From CAVZMI01 sp050011775 (GTDB taxonomy: Bacteria; Bacteroidota; Ignavibacteria; UBA10030; CAVZMI01): a DNA stretch of 64,000 nucleotides. The stretch is taken from the NCBI GenBank assembly GCA_050011775.1, contig JBEKIL010000001.1, positions 124,001 to 188,000 on the forward strand, given 5' to 3'. Below the pieces are notes generated by a model, which made no database searches, was not told the DNA's origin, and saw only the letters and a program-made list of their open reading frames with translations. This document shows, one piece after another, positions 46,016 through 55,792 of this stretch; positions within the stretch are counted from its first letter, which is position 1; the number at the start of each line of letters is the position of its first letter. The translations under genes and the position numbers were made by a program.

Positions 46016-46438
46016 ATGAGAGACGCAGGTACTCAGTATCTCAATTTGGACACACGCTATAGTGTCGGGATCAGATCTTTCGACGAGCAACATTACCATA
46101 TTCTTGTAGTAATTGATAAGCTCTTCGATGCAATCGATAATAAAAAAGAGCAAATTGTTATCAGCTCAATTCTTGAAGATTTCATCACTCAGATAAAAAA
46201 CCATTTCATATGCGAAGAAAATCTTATGAGTAGTATCGACTACCCGGCTTTCTCGGTCCATAAGATCATGCATGATACATTTATACGTAAAATATTACTT
46301 TATCGCCGGGATCATCTGGAGGGAAATATTTCTTTTGCATCAGAGAGGGTTGCATTTTTTAGAAGATGGTTTAAAAATCATATCCTCGAAACAGATAAGC
46401 TTTACATATCTTTTTTCAACGATCATAATATCAATTAA
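46016..46438 (+). CDS. Bacteriohemerythrin
   Basis: A 140-residue non-haem di-iron oxygen-binding protein. All ligand motifs are visible: the first His in FDEQHYHILVV, HFICEE (HxxxE), VHKIMH (HxxxH) and HILETD (HxxxxD). Single-domain bacteriohemerythrins bind O2 or NO, for delivery or sensing. It stands alone, with GGA about 8 bases ahead of the ATG. Confidence 0.93.
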   Translation: MRDAGTQYLNLDTRYSVGIRSFDEQHYHILVVIDKLFDAIDNKKEQIVISSILEDFITQIKNHFICEENLMSSIDYPAFSVHKIMHDTFIRKILLYRRDHLEGNISFASERVAFFRRWFKNHILETDKLYISFFNDHNIN

Positions 46439-46666
46439 GAACTTCTTGCACGATCCGTGACGGAAGCGTCCTACTCGCCAGCTTCTTCGGACAATTCTCG
46501 GTCGATCCCCGGAAATTAGCTTTAAAAAAACCTTCTCCGGTCGATGTGTTTCCAATATCAAATTTGGATTTAATTCATATGTGAGGGGAACGTGGGCAAA
46601 GAGCGGTGATATAATGATCCAGCAGAAGCGTAAAAAAATCTTTTACACCTTAGAGGATGGGGTTTT

Positions 46667-47491
46667 TTATTTCAAGAAGAACTCATCGCGATAGCTATTG
46701 ATTTTATCTCGCATATTGAGTGCCTCGTTACGTGCTGCTTCCGGAAAATCATCTCTTATGGATGCATAAATAATTGAACGGCTTGCATTGATGATAGCCA
46801 TGCTTCCTTGTTTATCGCAGCCGTACCTGATGACCGTACGCAGATCGCCTCCCTGTATCCCAACACCGGGAATCAGCAACGGCATCTCGGGAACCGTACG
46901 ACGAATGCGCCTGAGATCGGTGGGATGAGTGGCCCCGACAACGAGTCCAATGTTCCCTTTCACATTCCATTTCTTTGCCTTTGCGGCAATATGCATATAT
47001 ATGGGCTTTGCTCCTGCTTTGAGATACTGAAAGTCTTTTGAACCGGAATTCGATGTGAGAGCAAGAATAAATGCTCCATGATCGTCACAGGCGATAAATG
47101 GATCCACACAATCTTTTCCCATATAGGCATTGACAGTAGACGCATCAAACTTGAAGTCGTCCATCATTGCATGCGCATATCGCTCGGCGGAATTACCGAT
47201 GTCGCCCCGTTTTGCATCTCCTATAGTAATGATTTCACCGGGGATCACGCCGAGTGTTTCATGTATGGTTTTCCATCCCGGTTCACCGAGCGACTCATAA
47301 AACGCAAGATTGATTTTATATGCACAGACGAGGTCTTTTGTGGCCTCGATGATACGACGATTAAATTCCAGGACGGGGTTGGCCGCCCGAAGGACAGATT
47401 GTGGAAGTTTTGCCGCATCGGTATCGAGTCCGACACAGAGAAGAGAATTATTGGCTGCAAAGATATTCTTAAGTTTTGCTATGAAGGTCAT
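46667..47491 (-). CDS. pyrF: Orotidine 5-phosphate decarboxylase, type 2
   Basis: A 274-residue enzyme that makes UMP in the last step of pyrimidine synthesis. I start at the ATG at 47491 (MTFIAKLKNIF), the normal family start, rather than at a codon 54 bases upstream. The catalytic signature is GDAKRGDIGNSAERYA; SLLCVGLDTD at the N terminus and LIPGVGIQGGD near the C terminus bind the phosphate. The longer form and DAKRGD spacing match the type 2 (Mycobacterium/Myxococcus) group. Confidence 0.95.
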   Translation of the reverse strand: MTFIAKLKNIFAANNSLLCVGLDTDAAKLPQSVLRAANPVLEFNRRIIEATKDLVCAYKINLAFYESLGEPGWKTIHETLGVIPGEIITIGDAKRGDIGNSAERYAHAMMDDFKFDASTVNAYMGKDCVDPFIACDDHGAFILALTSNSGSKDFQYLKAGAKPIYMHIAAKAKKWNVKGNIGLVVGATHPTDLRRIRRTVPEMPLLIPGVGIQGGDLRTVIRYGCDKQGSMAIINASRSIIYASIRDDFPEAARNEALNMRDKINSYRDEFFLK

Positions 47492-47593
47492 GGGAATTGA
47501 TTTCCGTTTGTTGATATAATCTAAGAGATTTCGCAGGAAAGTCAACGAAAGAAAAAAACTTGCCCCGATGCGGTAAATTCTTTATGTTATAGT

Positions 47594-48499
47594 ATGGATA
47601 TACTTATTATTCTATTTATCATTGTTCTTCTTTTTCTCATCGCAACAGTGATTATCCTGTCGATGATCGGGCCTATTATACTTCTCCGCCCCCACCGGCG
47701 CACCGCACAATTTTATCAGCCAAGAACAGGTCTTGTTTCACCAGATCAAATCCCCATTCCTTTTGCAAAATTAAGCATTACAACACAAGATGGCATTACA
47801 CTCGCCGGCTGGCTTCTAGAAGCACTAACAGAGCACAGGGGAACAATCATCTATCTTCATGGTGTCGGCGATTGTAAAGAATCGGGGTTACCTCTCGCAA
47901 GGGTTTTTTGTCGGAATGGATATGATACAGTATTGCTCGATTTACGGGCACACGGTCTCAGCGGCGGAGAATTTTGTACATATGGCTATCATGAAAAACA
48001 TGATATTTGTCGACTTATCGACCTTCTTGAACAACAGGAAGGTGGAACCGGTCCGCTTATTCTATTTGGCACATCTATGGGTGCTGCCATTGCAATACAA
48101 ACAGCTGCTATTGAGCAGCGTATTCATATGGTAATTGCAGAAGGTTGCTTTACAGACCTCCGCACAATTTCAGTCGACTATCAAACGCGAATCGTAAAAC
48201 TGCCCTGGCATTTTGTCCGAAACCTCGTGATGCATCGCGCCGAGAGAATTGCACATTTCAAGCATCGCGAAGTCTCACCACTTATTGCCGTTGAAAAAAT
48301 CTCCGTTCCCATCCTGTTTATCCACGGTAAAATGGATCCATACGTGAAATACGAATACTCGGAACTCCTATATTCCCGTGCCCATGAGCCAAAAAAACTC
48401 TATTTAATCGATGAAGCACGTCATGTAGATGTCTGGGAAGTAGCTGGAAAGGAGTATGAGGCTACGATATTCGATTTTCTTAATCAGTATATCAAATAA
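47594..48499 (+). CDS. Membrane-anchored alpha/beta hydrolase
   Basis: A 301-residue protein with a long N-terminal membrane helix (about 3-30), followed by an alpha/beta hydrolase domain. The oxyanion segment is IIYLHGVGDCKESG, the nucleophile elbow GTSMGA, Asp in GKMDPYVK and His in EARHVDVWE. The layout matches YqkD/FrsA-like or BAAT-type hydrolases with unknown substrates. It is divergent from pyrF with a 102-base gap between the start codons. Confidence 0.88.
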   Translation: MDILIILFIIVLLFLIATVIILSMIGPIILLRPHRRTAQFYQPRTGLVSPDQIPIPFAKLSITTQDGITLAGWLLEALTEHRGTIIYLHGVGDCKESGLPLARVFCRNGYDTVLLDLRAHGLSGGEFCTYGYHEKHDICRLIDLLEQQEGGTGPLILFGTSMGAAIAIQTAAIEQRIHMVIAEGCFTDLRTISVDYQTRIVKLPWHFVRNLVMHRAERIAHFKHREVSPLIAVEKISVPILFIHGKMDPYVKYEYSELLYSRAHEPKKLYLIDEARHVDVWEVAGKEYEATIFDFLNQYIK

Positions 48500-48722
48500 T
48501 AAATTCACATCCAACCACGTTTGTCGAACACGTCTTTCAGAGTTTAAACAATCATCTCAAAATTAGAATATTTTTTGCCGAGTGTAAAAATTTTGTAACC
48601 GTTTGTACTATTCCCCTGACAATTTAACGAAAGGGTACGATCTTTCTCTGCGGTGAAAACTCGGGAGGCTATCACCGTTAGAAGTAAGCGACTCTTCTTC
48701 ATTTCAGCCCCAAAAGGCCTGT

Positions 48723-48751
48723 GTGCGGCGTACAAGTATTGTACGCCGCAC
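48723..48751. terminator. Perfect 13-bp hairpin between convergent genes, probable terminator
   Basis: GTGCGGCGTACAA and its exact complement are separated by only GTA, giving a very stable 13-bp stem. It starts 8 bases after the stop codon of the minus-strand nitroreductase gene. On the plus strand it leads to TATTGTATTATTTTTT; on the minus strand to a shorter TTTT. It can serve both convergent genes. Confidence 0.75.
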
Positions 48752-48758
48752 TATTGTA

Positions 48759-49397
48759 TTATTTTTTGGGATACCCCACTGTTTGAGCGACGATGATTTT
48801 TTGGTCCGGACGGAGTTTCATTTCTTTCGCCAGTTCATCTCTAGGTACCATTCCTCTGACCACAACTCCGAGTCCCTCAGAAGCACAAAATAGATATACA
48901 TTTTCTGCAATAAATCCGGCATCAATTGCAGAATAGAAATTTTTATCTATGTCTGATGCTCCTTCAAGTTTCGAAAGATCTGCGACATAGACAAGATTTA
49001 CTGGAGCGATAGTTACAAAAGGCTGACTTCCGGTGGATCCCCGAATATCTTTTTTAGATAATTTCTTCAGAGCGTGCGCTTTTGCATCAAAAAGAAAAAA
49101 ACCATCCTCTGTAGTGACATAGATATCGATCTCCTGCCAGTTCCGGGCCGACGGAGCTGTGCGTTTCTGATCATCAGGCCGATTGATTCCAAAACCCGCC
49201 CAGAGTAGATTTGAGAGAATTTGGAGTGGAAGTTTTTCGGTCGAGAATTCGCGTATCGATTTTCTCTCTTTTAAGACTCTCATAAGCGGTTTTCCGCCGT
49301 CTGTCTGTGGTTTAGGCAGAGGGATAGTGCTTTCTTCCTGACCAAATGCTAAAAATGGAATAAGGAAAAAAATAAAAAAACATGAGCGTCGGTTCAT
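48759..49397 (-). CDS. Exported nitroreductase-family protein (SagB/ThcOx-like)
   Basis: A 212-residue nitroreductase-fold flavoprotein with a signal peptide (MNRRSCFFIFFLIPFLAFGQE). FMN-binding patterns are RKSIREFSTE, NLLWAGFGINRPD with RTAPSARNWQ, and the late segment EGLGVVVRGMVPRDEL. The family subgroup is the SagB-type dehydrogenase/thcOx group rather than classical NfsB. The signal peptide means an extracytoplasmic flavoprotein, which is uncommon. GGAGAT precedes the ATG by 6 bases. It lies downstream of copA by 131 bases. Confidence 0.9.
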   Translation of the reverse strand: MNRRSCFFIFFLIPFLAFGQEESTIPLPKPQTDGGKPLMRVLKERKSIREFSTEKLPLQILSNLLWAGFGINRPDDQKRTAPSARNWQEIDIYVTTEDGFFLFDAKAHALKKLSKKDIRGSTGSQPFVTIAPVNLVYVADLSKLEGASDIDKNFYSAIDAGFIAENVYLFCASEGLGVVVRGMVPRDELAKEMKLRPDQKIIVAQTVGYPKK

Positions 49398-49528
49398 TGT
49401 AATCTCCAGAATAATTAGTACTCAAGAAAATATTCGATTGAATATACCCATGGGTCTTTCAATAAGCAAATTCAGCGGCATTGGGAATAACCGTAGAGGA
49501 CGTAGCAAATCAACAGGGGCGACAGAGA

Positions 49529-51982
49529 TCAGGCTTTGAAGTATCGTAATCGAAGCGAGTTGGATACAACACTCACGGAGCTGAATGCCATTGCGGCTGC
49601 CGCAACCATAGGATTGAGCATACCCAGTGCCGCAAGCGGCAGGCCGATAACGTTATAAATAAATGCCCAGAACAGATTCTGCTTGATTATGGACATTGTC
49701 TGCTTCGATAGTCTTATCGCTGCTACGACTCCCTGAAGATCGCCTTTCAAAATTGTTACATCTGAAGCCTCCATTGCAATATCTGTTCCTGTGCCGATAG
49801 CGATGCCGATATCGGCCTGGGCGAGTGCCGGCGCATCGTTGATTCCATCGCCGACCATCGCAACAATTTTTCCATGAGACTGAAGCGTTTTAATCTGTTC
49901 TGCCTTGGCATCCGGCAAGACTTCGGCAAGAACACCATCGACGCCAACCTGATCTGCTATAGCATATGCAGTACGTTTATTGTCGCCGGTGAGCATAATG
50001 ACTGTAAGCCCGAGCTCTTTCAATCTCATTATTGCATCCGGCGATGTAGGTTTGATTTTATCGGCAACGGCAATAATCCCGGCAAGATGTCCGTCCACAG
50101 CAACACATAGCACAGTTTTTCCTTCGCTTGAAAGGCGTTCGAGAATATTGTGATGACCGATTTTTATAGACCAATTATTCATGAATGTCAGATTTCCAAC
50201 AGCAACGCTTTTACCGGCAACGACGGCTGTAACGCCCTCGCCTGTAATAGAGAAGAACGATTCCGGTTCCAGAAAGGCAATCTTATTATTATGTGCATGG
50301 TTGACAATCGATTCACCAAGCGGATGTTCAGAACGCTGTTCTACCGACGCTGCCAGCTGGAGAAGATCATTCGATGTAAAATTATCAAATGCAATACAAT
50401 CGGTTACCTCGGGCGTACCTTTGGTGATTGTACCTGTTTTATCCAATACGACAGTCGTTACCTTGTATGCAATTTCAAGGCTCTCGCCACCTTTGATCAA
50501 TACACCATGCTCGGCACCATTCCCGGTCCCGACCATGATTGCAGTCGGTGTGGCAAGTCCGAGAGCACATGGACATGCAATAATCAATACCGCGACAAAA
50601 TTGATCAATGCCGTTGTGATCGATGGCGGCGGACCGAAAAAGAACCAGCCGATGAATGCGAGGACTGCAATTCCTATTACTGCGGGAACAAATACCGCGG
50701 CAATTTTGTCGGCAAGTCTCTGGATGGGAGCTTTCGATCCCTGGGCTTCCTCAACCAGTTTCACAATATGGGCGAGCATTGTATCCTTGCCGATTTTCAT
50801 CGCTTTGAATTTAAAGCTCCCCGTCTTATTGATCGTGGCCCCAATGACAGTCGAGCCGACTGTTTTTTCAACAGGTAGACTCTCGCCGGTAATCATCGAT
50901 TCATCCACAGAGGAATAACCTTCGATAATCTCTCCATCAACGGGAATTTTTTCTCCCGGGCGGACTATGACAATGTCCTCGATATTAACATTCTCGACCG
51001 GGATATCGAAAATACTTCCGCCCCGGAGAACCCGAGCTGTCTTGGCACGAAGTCCCATTAACGTTCTTATTGCCTCCGACGTCCTGCTTTTTGCACGCGC
51101 TTCGAGAAGTTTACCGAGCAGAATAAGTGTGATAATAACGGCTGTAGTGTCGAAATATACATCGGCATTTTGTCCTGCCATGCCCAGCAGCCGGGGCCAG
51201 AATGTTGCTATTGTACTGTAGATAAACGCTGCCGATGTCCCAACTGCAACAAGAGTATTCATATCGGCGGTAAAGTGCTTCATAGTTTTATAAAAACCGA
51301 TAAAAAACCGCCGTCCGCTCCAGAGTAACACCGGCGCCGTGAGAAGAAACAGTACAGGGTTCATAATATTATGGGGAACCAGAGATATGACAAACGCTGA
51401 AACACCCGGCACCCACTCGTTCATACCGAACATACTGATACACACTACGGGAACCGTCAGCAGAAGTGCAATGACAAATTCGCGGCGCAGTTTTTTATAT
51501 GCAACTTCACGGAGAGATCGTTCGCGATCTTCAGGCTCTTTAGCGATGTCATCGACCACAAGTGTATAACCGGCATCATCAACTGCCTGTTGAAGTTGTG
51601 CCAGTGAAGTCTGTGAGGGAATAAATGTGACAGTTGTTGTCTCCGTCGCAAGGTTCACTGCCGCATCAAGGACACCCTGAACCGATCGAAGAGATTTTTC
51701 AACTTTCGTGACACAACTTGCGCAGGTCATACCCCGGATAGGCAGTAGGGTTTTTTGTACGATAACCTCATAGCCGAGATCGCGGATTTCAGCAACGAAA
51801 TCATCAGCCGAGGCTCTGGTCGGATCAAATATAATAGAGGCTCTTTCGGTAGCGAGGTTGACGCTTGCCTGAGAAACGCCTTCAATTTTCAATAGACCGG
51901 TTTGGATACGCTGAACACAGCTTGCGCAGGTCATTCCCTGTATTGGTATATCCACTCGGGATATGGATGACAATGTAGGCAT
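49529..51982 (-). CDS. copA: Cu(+)-exporting P1B-type ATPase with two HMA domains
   Basis: An 817-residue copper pump. Two N-terminal HMA domains carry GMTCASC (Cys19/Cys22 and Cys87/Cys90 from the ATG used here). The core has eight membrane helices, the CPC metal site (IIACPCALG), the aspartyl phosphorylation motif DKTGT, the HP motif SEHPLG, and GDGINDAP. I start at the ATG at 51982; a TTG 9 bases upstream overlaps the copZ stop. It directly follows copZ, so a copper chaperone delivers metal to it. It complements the CusCBA pump at the other end of the window. Confidence 0.96.
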   Translation of the reverse strand: MPTLSSISRVDIPIQGMTCASCVQRIQTGLLKIEGVSQASVNLATERASIIFDPTRASADDFVAEIRDLGYEVIVQKTLLPIRGMTCASCVTKVEKSLRSVQGVLDAAVNLATETTTVTFIPSQTSLAQLQQAVDDAGYTLVVDDIAKEPEDRERSLREVAYKKLRREFVIALLLTVPVVCISMFGMNEWVPGVSAFVISLVPHNIMNPVLFLLTAPVLLWSGRRFFIGFYKTMKHFTADMNTLVAVGTSAAFIYSTIATFWPRLLGMAGQNADVYFDTTAVIITLILLGKLLEARAKSRTSEAIRTLMGLRAKTARVLRGGSIFDIPVENVNIEDIVIVRPGEKIPVDGEIIEGYSSVDESMITGESLPVEKTVGSTVIGATINKTGSFKFKAMKIGKDTMLAHIVKLVEEAQGSKAPIQRLADKIAAVFVPAVIGIAVLAFIGWFFFGPPPSITTALINFVAVLIIACPCALGLATPTAIMVGTGNGAEHGVLIKGGESLEIAYKVTTVVLDKTGTITKGTPEVTDCIAFDNFTSNDLLQLAASVEQRSEHPLGESIVNHAHNNKIAFLEPESFFSITGEGVTAVVAGKSVAVGNLTFMNNWSIKIGHHNILERLSSEGKTVLCVAVDGHLAGIIAVADKIKPTSPDAIMRLKELGLTVIMLTGDNKRTAYAIADQVGVDGVLAEVLPDAKAEQIKTLQSHGKIVAMVGDGINDAPALAQADIGIAIGTGTDIAMEASDVTILKGDLQGVVAAIRLSKQTMSIIKQNLFWAFIYNVIGLPLAALGMLNPMVAAAAMAFSSVSVVSNSLRLRYFKA

Positions 51983-51987
51983 AGAAA

Positions 51988-52188
51988 TCAAACCGGTTGA
52001 TATCCTGCTGCTCGGATCGCATCGTCTATTTGATTTCTCGATATCGTTGTTTCATCATAACCGACTACTGCTTTACCGATCTGAACATCGAACAGGGTTA
52101 CACCATTCATTTTCCGCAATTCACCTTTTACAGCCATGATACAATGACCGCATGACATTCCGTTTATTATAATTTCTTGTTTTACCAT
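51988..52188 (-). CDS. copZ: Copper chaperone (HMA domain), CopZ-like
   Basis: A 66-residue single heavy-metal-associated domain. The ATG at 52188 begins MVKQEIIINGMSCGHCIMAV with the CxxC copper site; a GTG 33 codons upstream would add sequence with no family match. GGAAAA precedes the ATG. The stop codon is 5 bases from the copA start. Chaperone-pump pairing is the usual CopZA arrangement. Confidence 0.93.
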   Translation of the reverse strand: MVKQEIIINGMSCGHCIMAVKGELRKMNGVTLFDVQIGKAVVGYDETTISRNQIDDAIRAAGYQPV

Positions 52189-52287
52189 AAATGTATTTTC
52201 CAAAAAATTTTCATAATAATTCCACTTCCCCCTATAATAAGGCAAAAAAGCGCCTATAAGTTCCCACTGCATTTTCACTCGGTGCAA

Positions 52288-54315
52288 TTAATGGTCTGTC
52301 AGGTTTTTTAACATTTCACAGCCATTTGAATATCCAAGATCGCACGCACGTTGAAGGTCTTCTATAGCTCCGGCTGTATCTCCTTTCCTATTTCTGGCAT
52401 ATGCGCGTAAATAATAACCGACACCCTTTGTGGGATTCAATTGAATAAGTTTGCGGGCACATTCAATCGCATCGTCATAATTTTGCATCTGAATATTAAT
52501 TGAACACATGATATCATATGCATCGGCAAAATCATGGTCCTGATAAATGGCCCTTTTCATATCCTCGGCTGCCTCATTGATTCTCCCTAGTTTAAAATAA
52601 CAGTATCCACGGTTATAATAGTCCTGGGCTGATGGGACACCGGTTTTAATTGCACGGTCAAATTCCAACAACGCACTCTCATAATCCCCTCTATGGGATA
52701 GCTCAACGCCAACATGCGTGAGGGCTCTGGATTTGGTCTCCGGATCACTTCCACCGTATTGCCGAAGGAGATCGGCTATTTTTTTATATCCATATCTATT
52801 GGCATAATACAGAGGCGTCATTCCATCATACATCGCATTCACATTTGCTCCGTGCTCGAGCAGCATTTTTACAATATCGTAACCTCCTTTATAAGCAGCG
52901 GCATGGAGAGCGGTATATCCATCATTTGTTCTGGCATTAACGTTTGCCCCGCGTTCCAGAAGAAGTGCTACAAATGGCATGTGTCCGTAATCAACTGCTG
53001 TTATTAACGGTGTAAATCCAGATATATTTTTTACCTCGATATCTGCTCCATGGTTCAATAATAATTCTGCCACGGCCGCATCATTGTGCCATACTTGCCA
53101 GGCAGCCTGGGACAGCGGCGTCCAGCCATAATCACTTCGTGCATTCACATCGGCGCCATAAGTCAGAAGAAATTCAACTATGCCAAGACGTTTTTTTTCT
53201 ACAGCGACGTGAAGTGGTGTAAACCCGTATATCCCTTCTTGAATATTAACGTTAGCTCCTTTCCGAACAAGCACCTCAACGGAACCGTATTTGCCAAGTT
53301 TTGCAGCTTCATACAGCGGCGTACGTCCTTTTGTATTCCGTACGTCGACATCGACTCCACCAAACTTCAGAAGGGCATTGATTTTATCGGTATCTCCATC
53401 TGCCGCAGCAAAATGAAGCTCCGTCCAGCCCTGTCTGTCCGTTCCATCATCCACCTGGTATCCAACCTTCTCATTAAGAATACCTTGCAAATCGTATTGA
53501 ATAGCCGAACCTGCTTTTTTAATATTTAATGAAACCCGGTCGAGCGCAGCATTGATCGCCGCGCCCAACGCATCGCTGAGAAGCCGGTAGTACCATTGTC
53601 CTGCAGGTGAGATACAGAACGTTAAAAACTGTCGAATTTCCTGATCGCTGAGTGTTCGATATGTATATATATAATCAGCACTGATGAATTTCTTGTTCGA
53701 CGATTGAAATTTCTGCTGTTCCAGGTACAAATACCTGACAAATTCCTGTTTCTTTTCTTTTTCCTTCAATGTCAGGAGAGAATCGATCCGTCCAAGAAGT
53801 GTTTTAAAAAACGACTCATATACTATCCTTCTATTCTCAGAACTCGACGTCGCTGCATCAAGTTTTCGGAAGAGGGAGAGTCGCTCGTCTGTAGTTTGTT
53901 GAAGATAGAACGAAGCGGCAATTTTATTTTTTTGCTCAAACGCTTCCGATGACACGCTTCGAACCTGCCACCCGACAATTTTTTTCCCCGGCGAGGACTG
54001 ATACCATTCATAGACCAGATTTAATTGATGCGCATTTTGACGACCTTTGATGAATTTTTGCATATCCCGATACAAAGAATCGGCATGATAGGAATCAAGG
54101 AATGCCTTCCGGATACTCCGGAATACCGGGATAATTAGTATTGTTTTTTCCAAGTCTTCCTGGAGAGAGCTATGGTACTCTTGCAACGTGGACTTTATTC
54201 CTGAATGTTCCATTATTGAGACGACGAGACTATCCCCCGTGCTGTCACCTGCTTGTGCCGGTGAATATTCGCCTACCATAATAATGAGAAAACCCAGGAT
54301 AATTCTTCCGATCAT
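52288..54315 (-). CDS. Exported ankyrin-repeat and TPR protein
   Basis: A 675-residue protein with a signal peptide (MIGRIILGFLIIMVGEYSPAQAG). I choose the ATG at 54315 because GCGGGAG lies just upstream; an ATG 24 bases earlier is inside that region. Residues about 25-260 are an unnamed helical domain that recalls DUF2059. Then come seven or eight ankyrin repeats (TPLHVAVEKKRLGIVEFLLTYGADVN style, about 285-530) and four TPR units (about 545-665) up to a C-terminal helix. It is a periplasmic protein-interaction scaffold of unknown partner. It lies between dinB and copZ. Confidence 0.88.
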   Translation of the reverse strand: MIGRIILGFLIIMVGEYSPAQAGDSTGDSLVVSIMEHSGIKSTLQEYHSSLQEDLEKTILIIPVFRSIRKAFLDSYHADSLYRDMQKFIKGRQNAHQLNLVYEWYQSSPGKKIVGWQVRSVSSEAFEQKNKIAASFYLQQTTDERLSLFRKLDAATSSSENRRIVYESFFKTLLGRIDSLLTLKEKEKKQEFVRYLYLEQQKFQSSNKKFISADYIYTYRTLSDQEIRQFLTFCISPAGQWYYRLLSDALGAAINAALDRVSLNIKKAGSAIQYDLQGILNEKVGYQVDDGTDRQGWTELHFAAADGDTDKINALLKFGGVDVDVRNTKGRTPLYEAAKLGKYGSVEVLVRKGANVNIQEGIYGFTPLHVAVEKKRLGIVEFLLTYGADVNARSDYGWTPLSQAAWQVWHNDAAVAELLLNHGADIEVKNISGFTPLITAVDYGHMPFVALLLERGANVNARTNDGYTALHAAAYKGGYDIVKMLLEHGANVNAMYDGMTPLYYANRYGYKKIADLLRQYGGSDPETKSRALTHVGVELSHRGDYESALLEFDRAIKTGVPSAQDYYNRGYCYFKLGRINEAAEDMKRAIYQDHDFADAYDIMCSINIQMQNYDDAIECARKLIQLNPTKGVGYYLRAYARNRKGDTAGAIEDLQRACDLGYSNGCEMLKNLTDH

Positions 54316-54338
54316 ATTACTCCCGCTGCATCTATTCA

Positions 54339-55568
54339 TTATCTTGAAAGAGAAGGGGTGTGAAGTTCAAAACCCTCTTTAGTTCCTTTATATCGCTTCT
54401 TTAACTCCGCCGTGCGGCCGATGGTAATGATCTGGTATCCGTATTTTTCACGGATTGCATCCATTGTCTGCCGGAGCGAGGCAAGTTTTGAAGAACGCCC
54501 GCCGAAAAGATCGGTTTGTGTCATCGATGGAATAAAATTTGAAAGACCGACACCGACAAGGCGAACAAGCTTGCCGGTACGAAGCAGTGATGGAAGAAGT
54601 TTCTGCACTTCTGCATAGATTTCTTCTTCGATGTTTGTCGCCTCTTGACGGGAACACTGCTGATTGTGATGTGTAAAATCGGCAAAGCGGACATAAACCG
54701 AAATTGTCTGTGCGGCAACGTTCCGCCGGCGAAGTGTCCGACAGCAACGCTCAACAAGATAAAAAAGAACAGATTCGATAAATTCCTGATCACGAGTATC
54801 GGTTTCGAAAGTGGTCGCCCGGGAAATCGATTTCTCCTCGTTCTGTTCGTGAACAATACTCTGATCAATACCGAGGGCGTGGCGATGAAGCTGGCAGCCG
54901 ACAGTACCAAAAAGCCTCATGAGTCGATCTTCCGGCATTTGTGCCAGATCACCGATTGTTCGCACACCATACCTAAGAAGTTTTTCATGCGTTCGTTTTC
55001 CTACACCGGGGAGCTTCTCGACAGATAGTGGAGCAAGGAATTCCGCTTCTTTCCCTACCGGTACCAATATAAGTCCGTCGGGTTTTCCCAGATCAGACGC
55101 AATTTTCGCGCATATTTTATTCGATGCAATTCCGATTGAAAGTGTTAATGAGAGTTCTTCTTTAACCTGTTCCTTCATTGCTATTGCCATCACTTCGGAA
55201 TTGTTACTCCACAAATGAAGACACTCCGTTACGTCACAATATGCTTCATCAAGACTCATCGGCTGGATATCTGGAGTAAATCGGTATAGAATGTCAAAGA
55301 CCTTTTTAGAATATTCCTGGTATAAACGGATATTTCCACGGAGAAAAACTGCATCGGTGTTCTTTAAAAGAACAGCAGCAGTTTTTAACGGCATAGCGGT
55401 TTTTACTCCGTACTTCCGGGCGTTGTAGTTCGGACAAGCCACCACACCGCGTTCGTGCGCATTTCCACCGATGCACACCGCTCTATTTTTCAACTCCGGG
55501 TTGCGAACCTCTTCGACCGATGCAAAAAATGCATCGAGATCGACGAGAAATATTGTACGCATGTCCAT
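54339..55568 (-). CDS. dinB: DNA polymerase IV (Y-family)
   Basis: A 409-residue translesion polymerase. The catalytic site is intact: DLDAFFASVEE and SLDEAYCDVTE. The little-finger and HhH motifs follow (LPGVGKRTHEKLLRYG). I use the ATG at 55568; another at 55562 is equally possible, and neither has a visible ribosome binding site. No LexA-like operator is seen. It is the first gene of a minus-strand run with the ankyrin gene, 23 bases apart. Confidence 0.95.
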   Translation of the reverse strand: MDMRTIFLVDLDAFFASVEEVRNPELKNRAVCIGGNAHERGVVACPNYNARKYGVKTAMPLKTAAVLLKNTDAVFLRGNIRLYQEYSKKVFDILYRFTPDIQPMSLDEAYCDVTECLHLWSNNSEVMAIAMKEQVKEELSLTLSIGIASNKICAKIASDLGKPDGLILVPVGKEAEFLAPLSVEKLPGVGKRTHEKLLRYGVRTIGDLAQMPEDRLMRLFGTVGCQLHRHALGIDQSIVHEQNEEKSISRATTFETDTRDQEFIESVLFYLVERCCRTLRRRNVAAQTISVYVRFADFTHHNQQCSRQEATNIEEEIYAEVQKLLPSLLRTGKLVRLVGVGLSNFIPSMTQTDLFGGRSSKLASLRQTMDAIREKYGYQIITIGRTAELKKRYKGTKEGFELHTPSLSR

Positions 55569-55715
55569 GAAGAGAATATACAAAGAGTTTTTTAAAAAGG
55601 TCGTATTAAATAAAAATGTTCCTATACATTATTAATTCCGTGTCCTTTCTGCACTTTCAGGTTGCCTCGATAAGACCTCCGAAATAGCAAATACATAGTC
55701 CGACAAGGTCTTTAC

Positions 55716-55744
55716 TTGACATTCAAGTGGCCATTGGGTAGATT
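55716..55744 (+). promoter_or_regulatory. Sigma70-type promoter of efp
   Basis: TTGACA at 55716-55721 and TAGATT at 55739-55744 with the ideal 17-base spacer, 48 bases ahead of the efp start codon and in an intergenic region between divergent genes. The call is by motif match only. Confidence 0.65.
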
Positions 55745-55792
55745 TCACCATCACCCCGTTTCACGCCCCCGTAATACAATTGGAGGATCATT

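Noticed and set aside
48544..48735. 63-codon minus-strand frame downstream of the nitroreductase
   Set aside because: It contains a signal-like stretch but spans the terminator hairpin and has no ribosome binding site.
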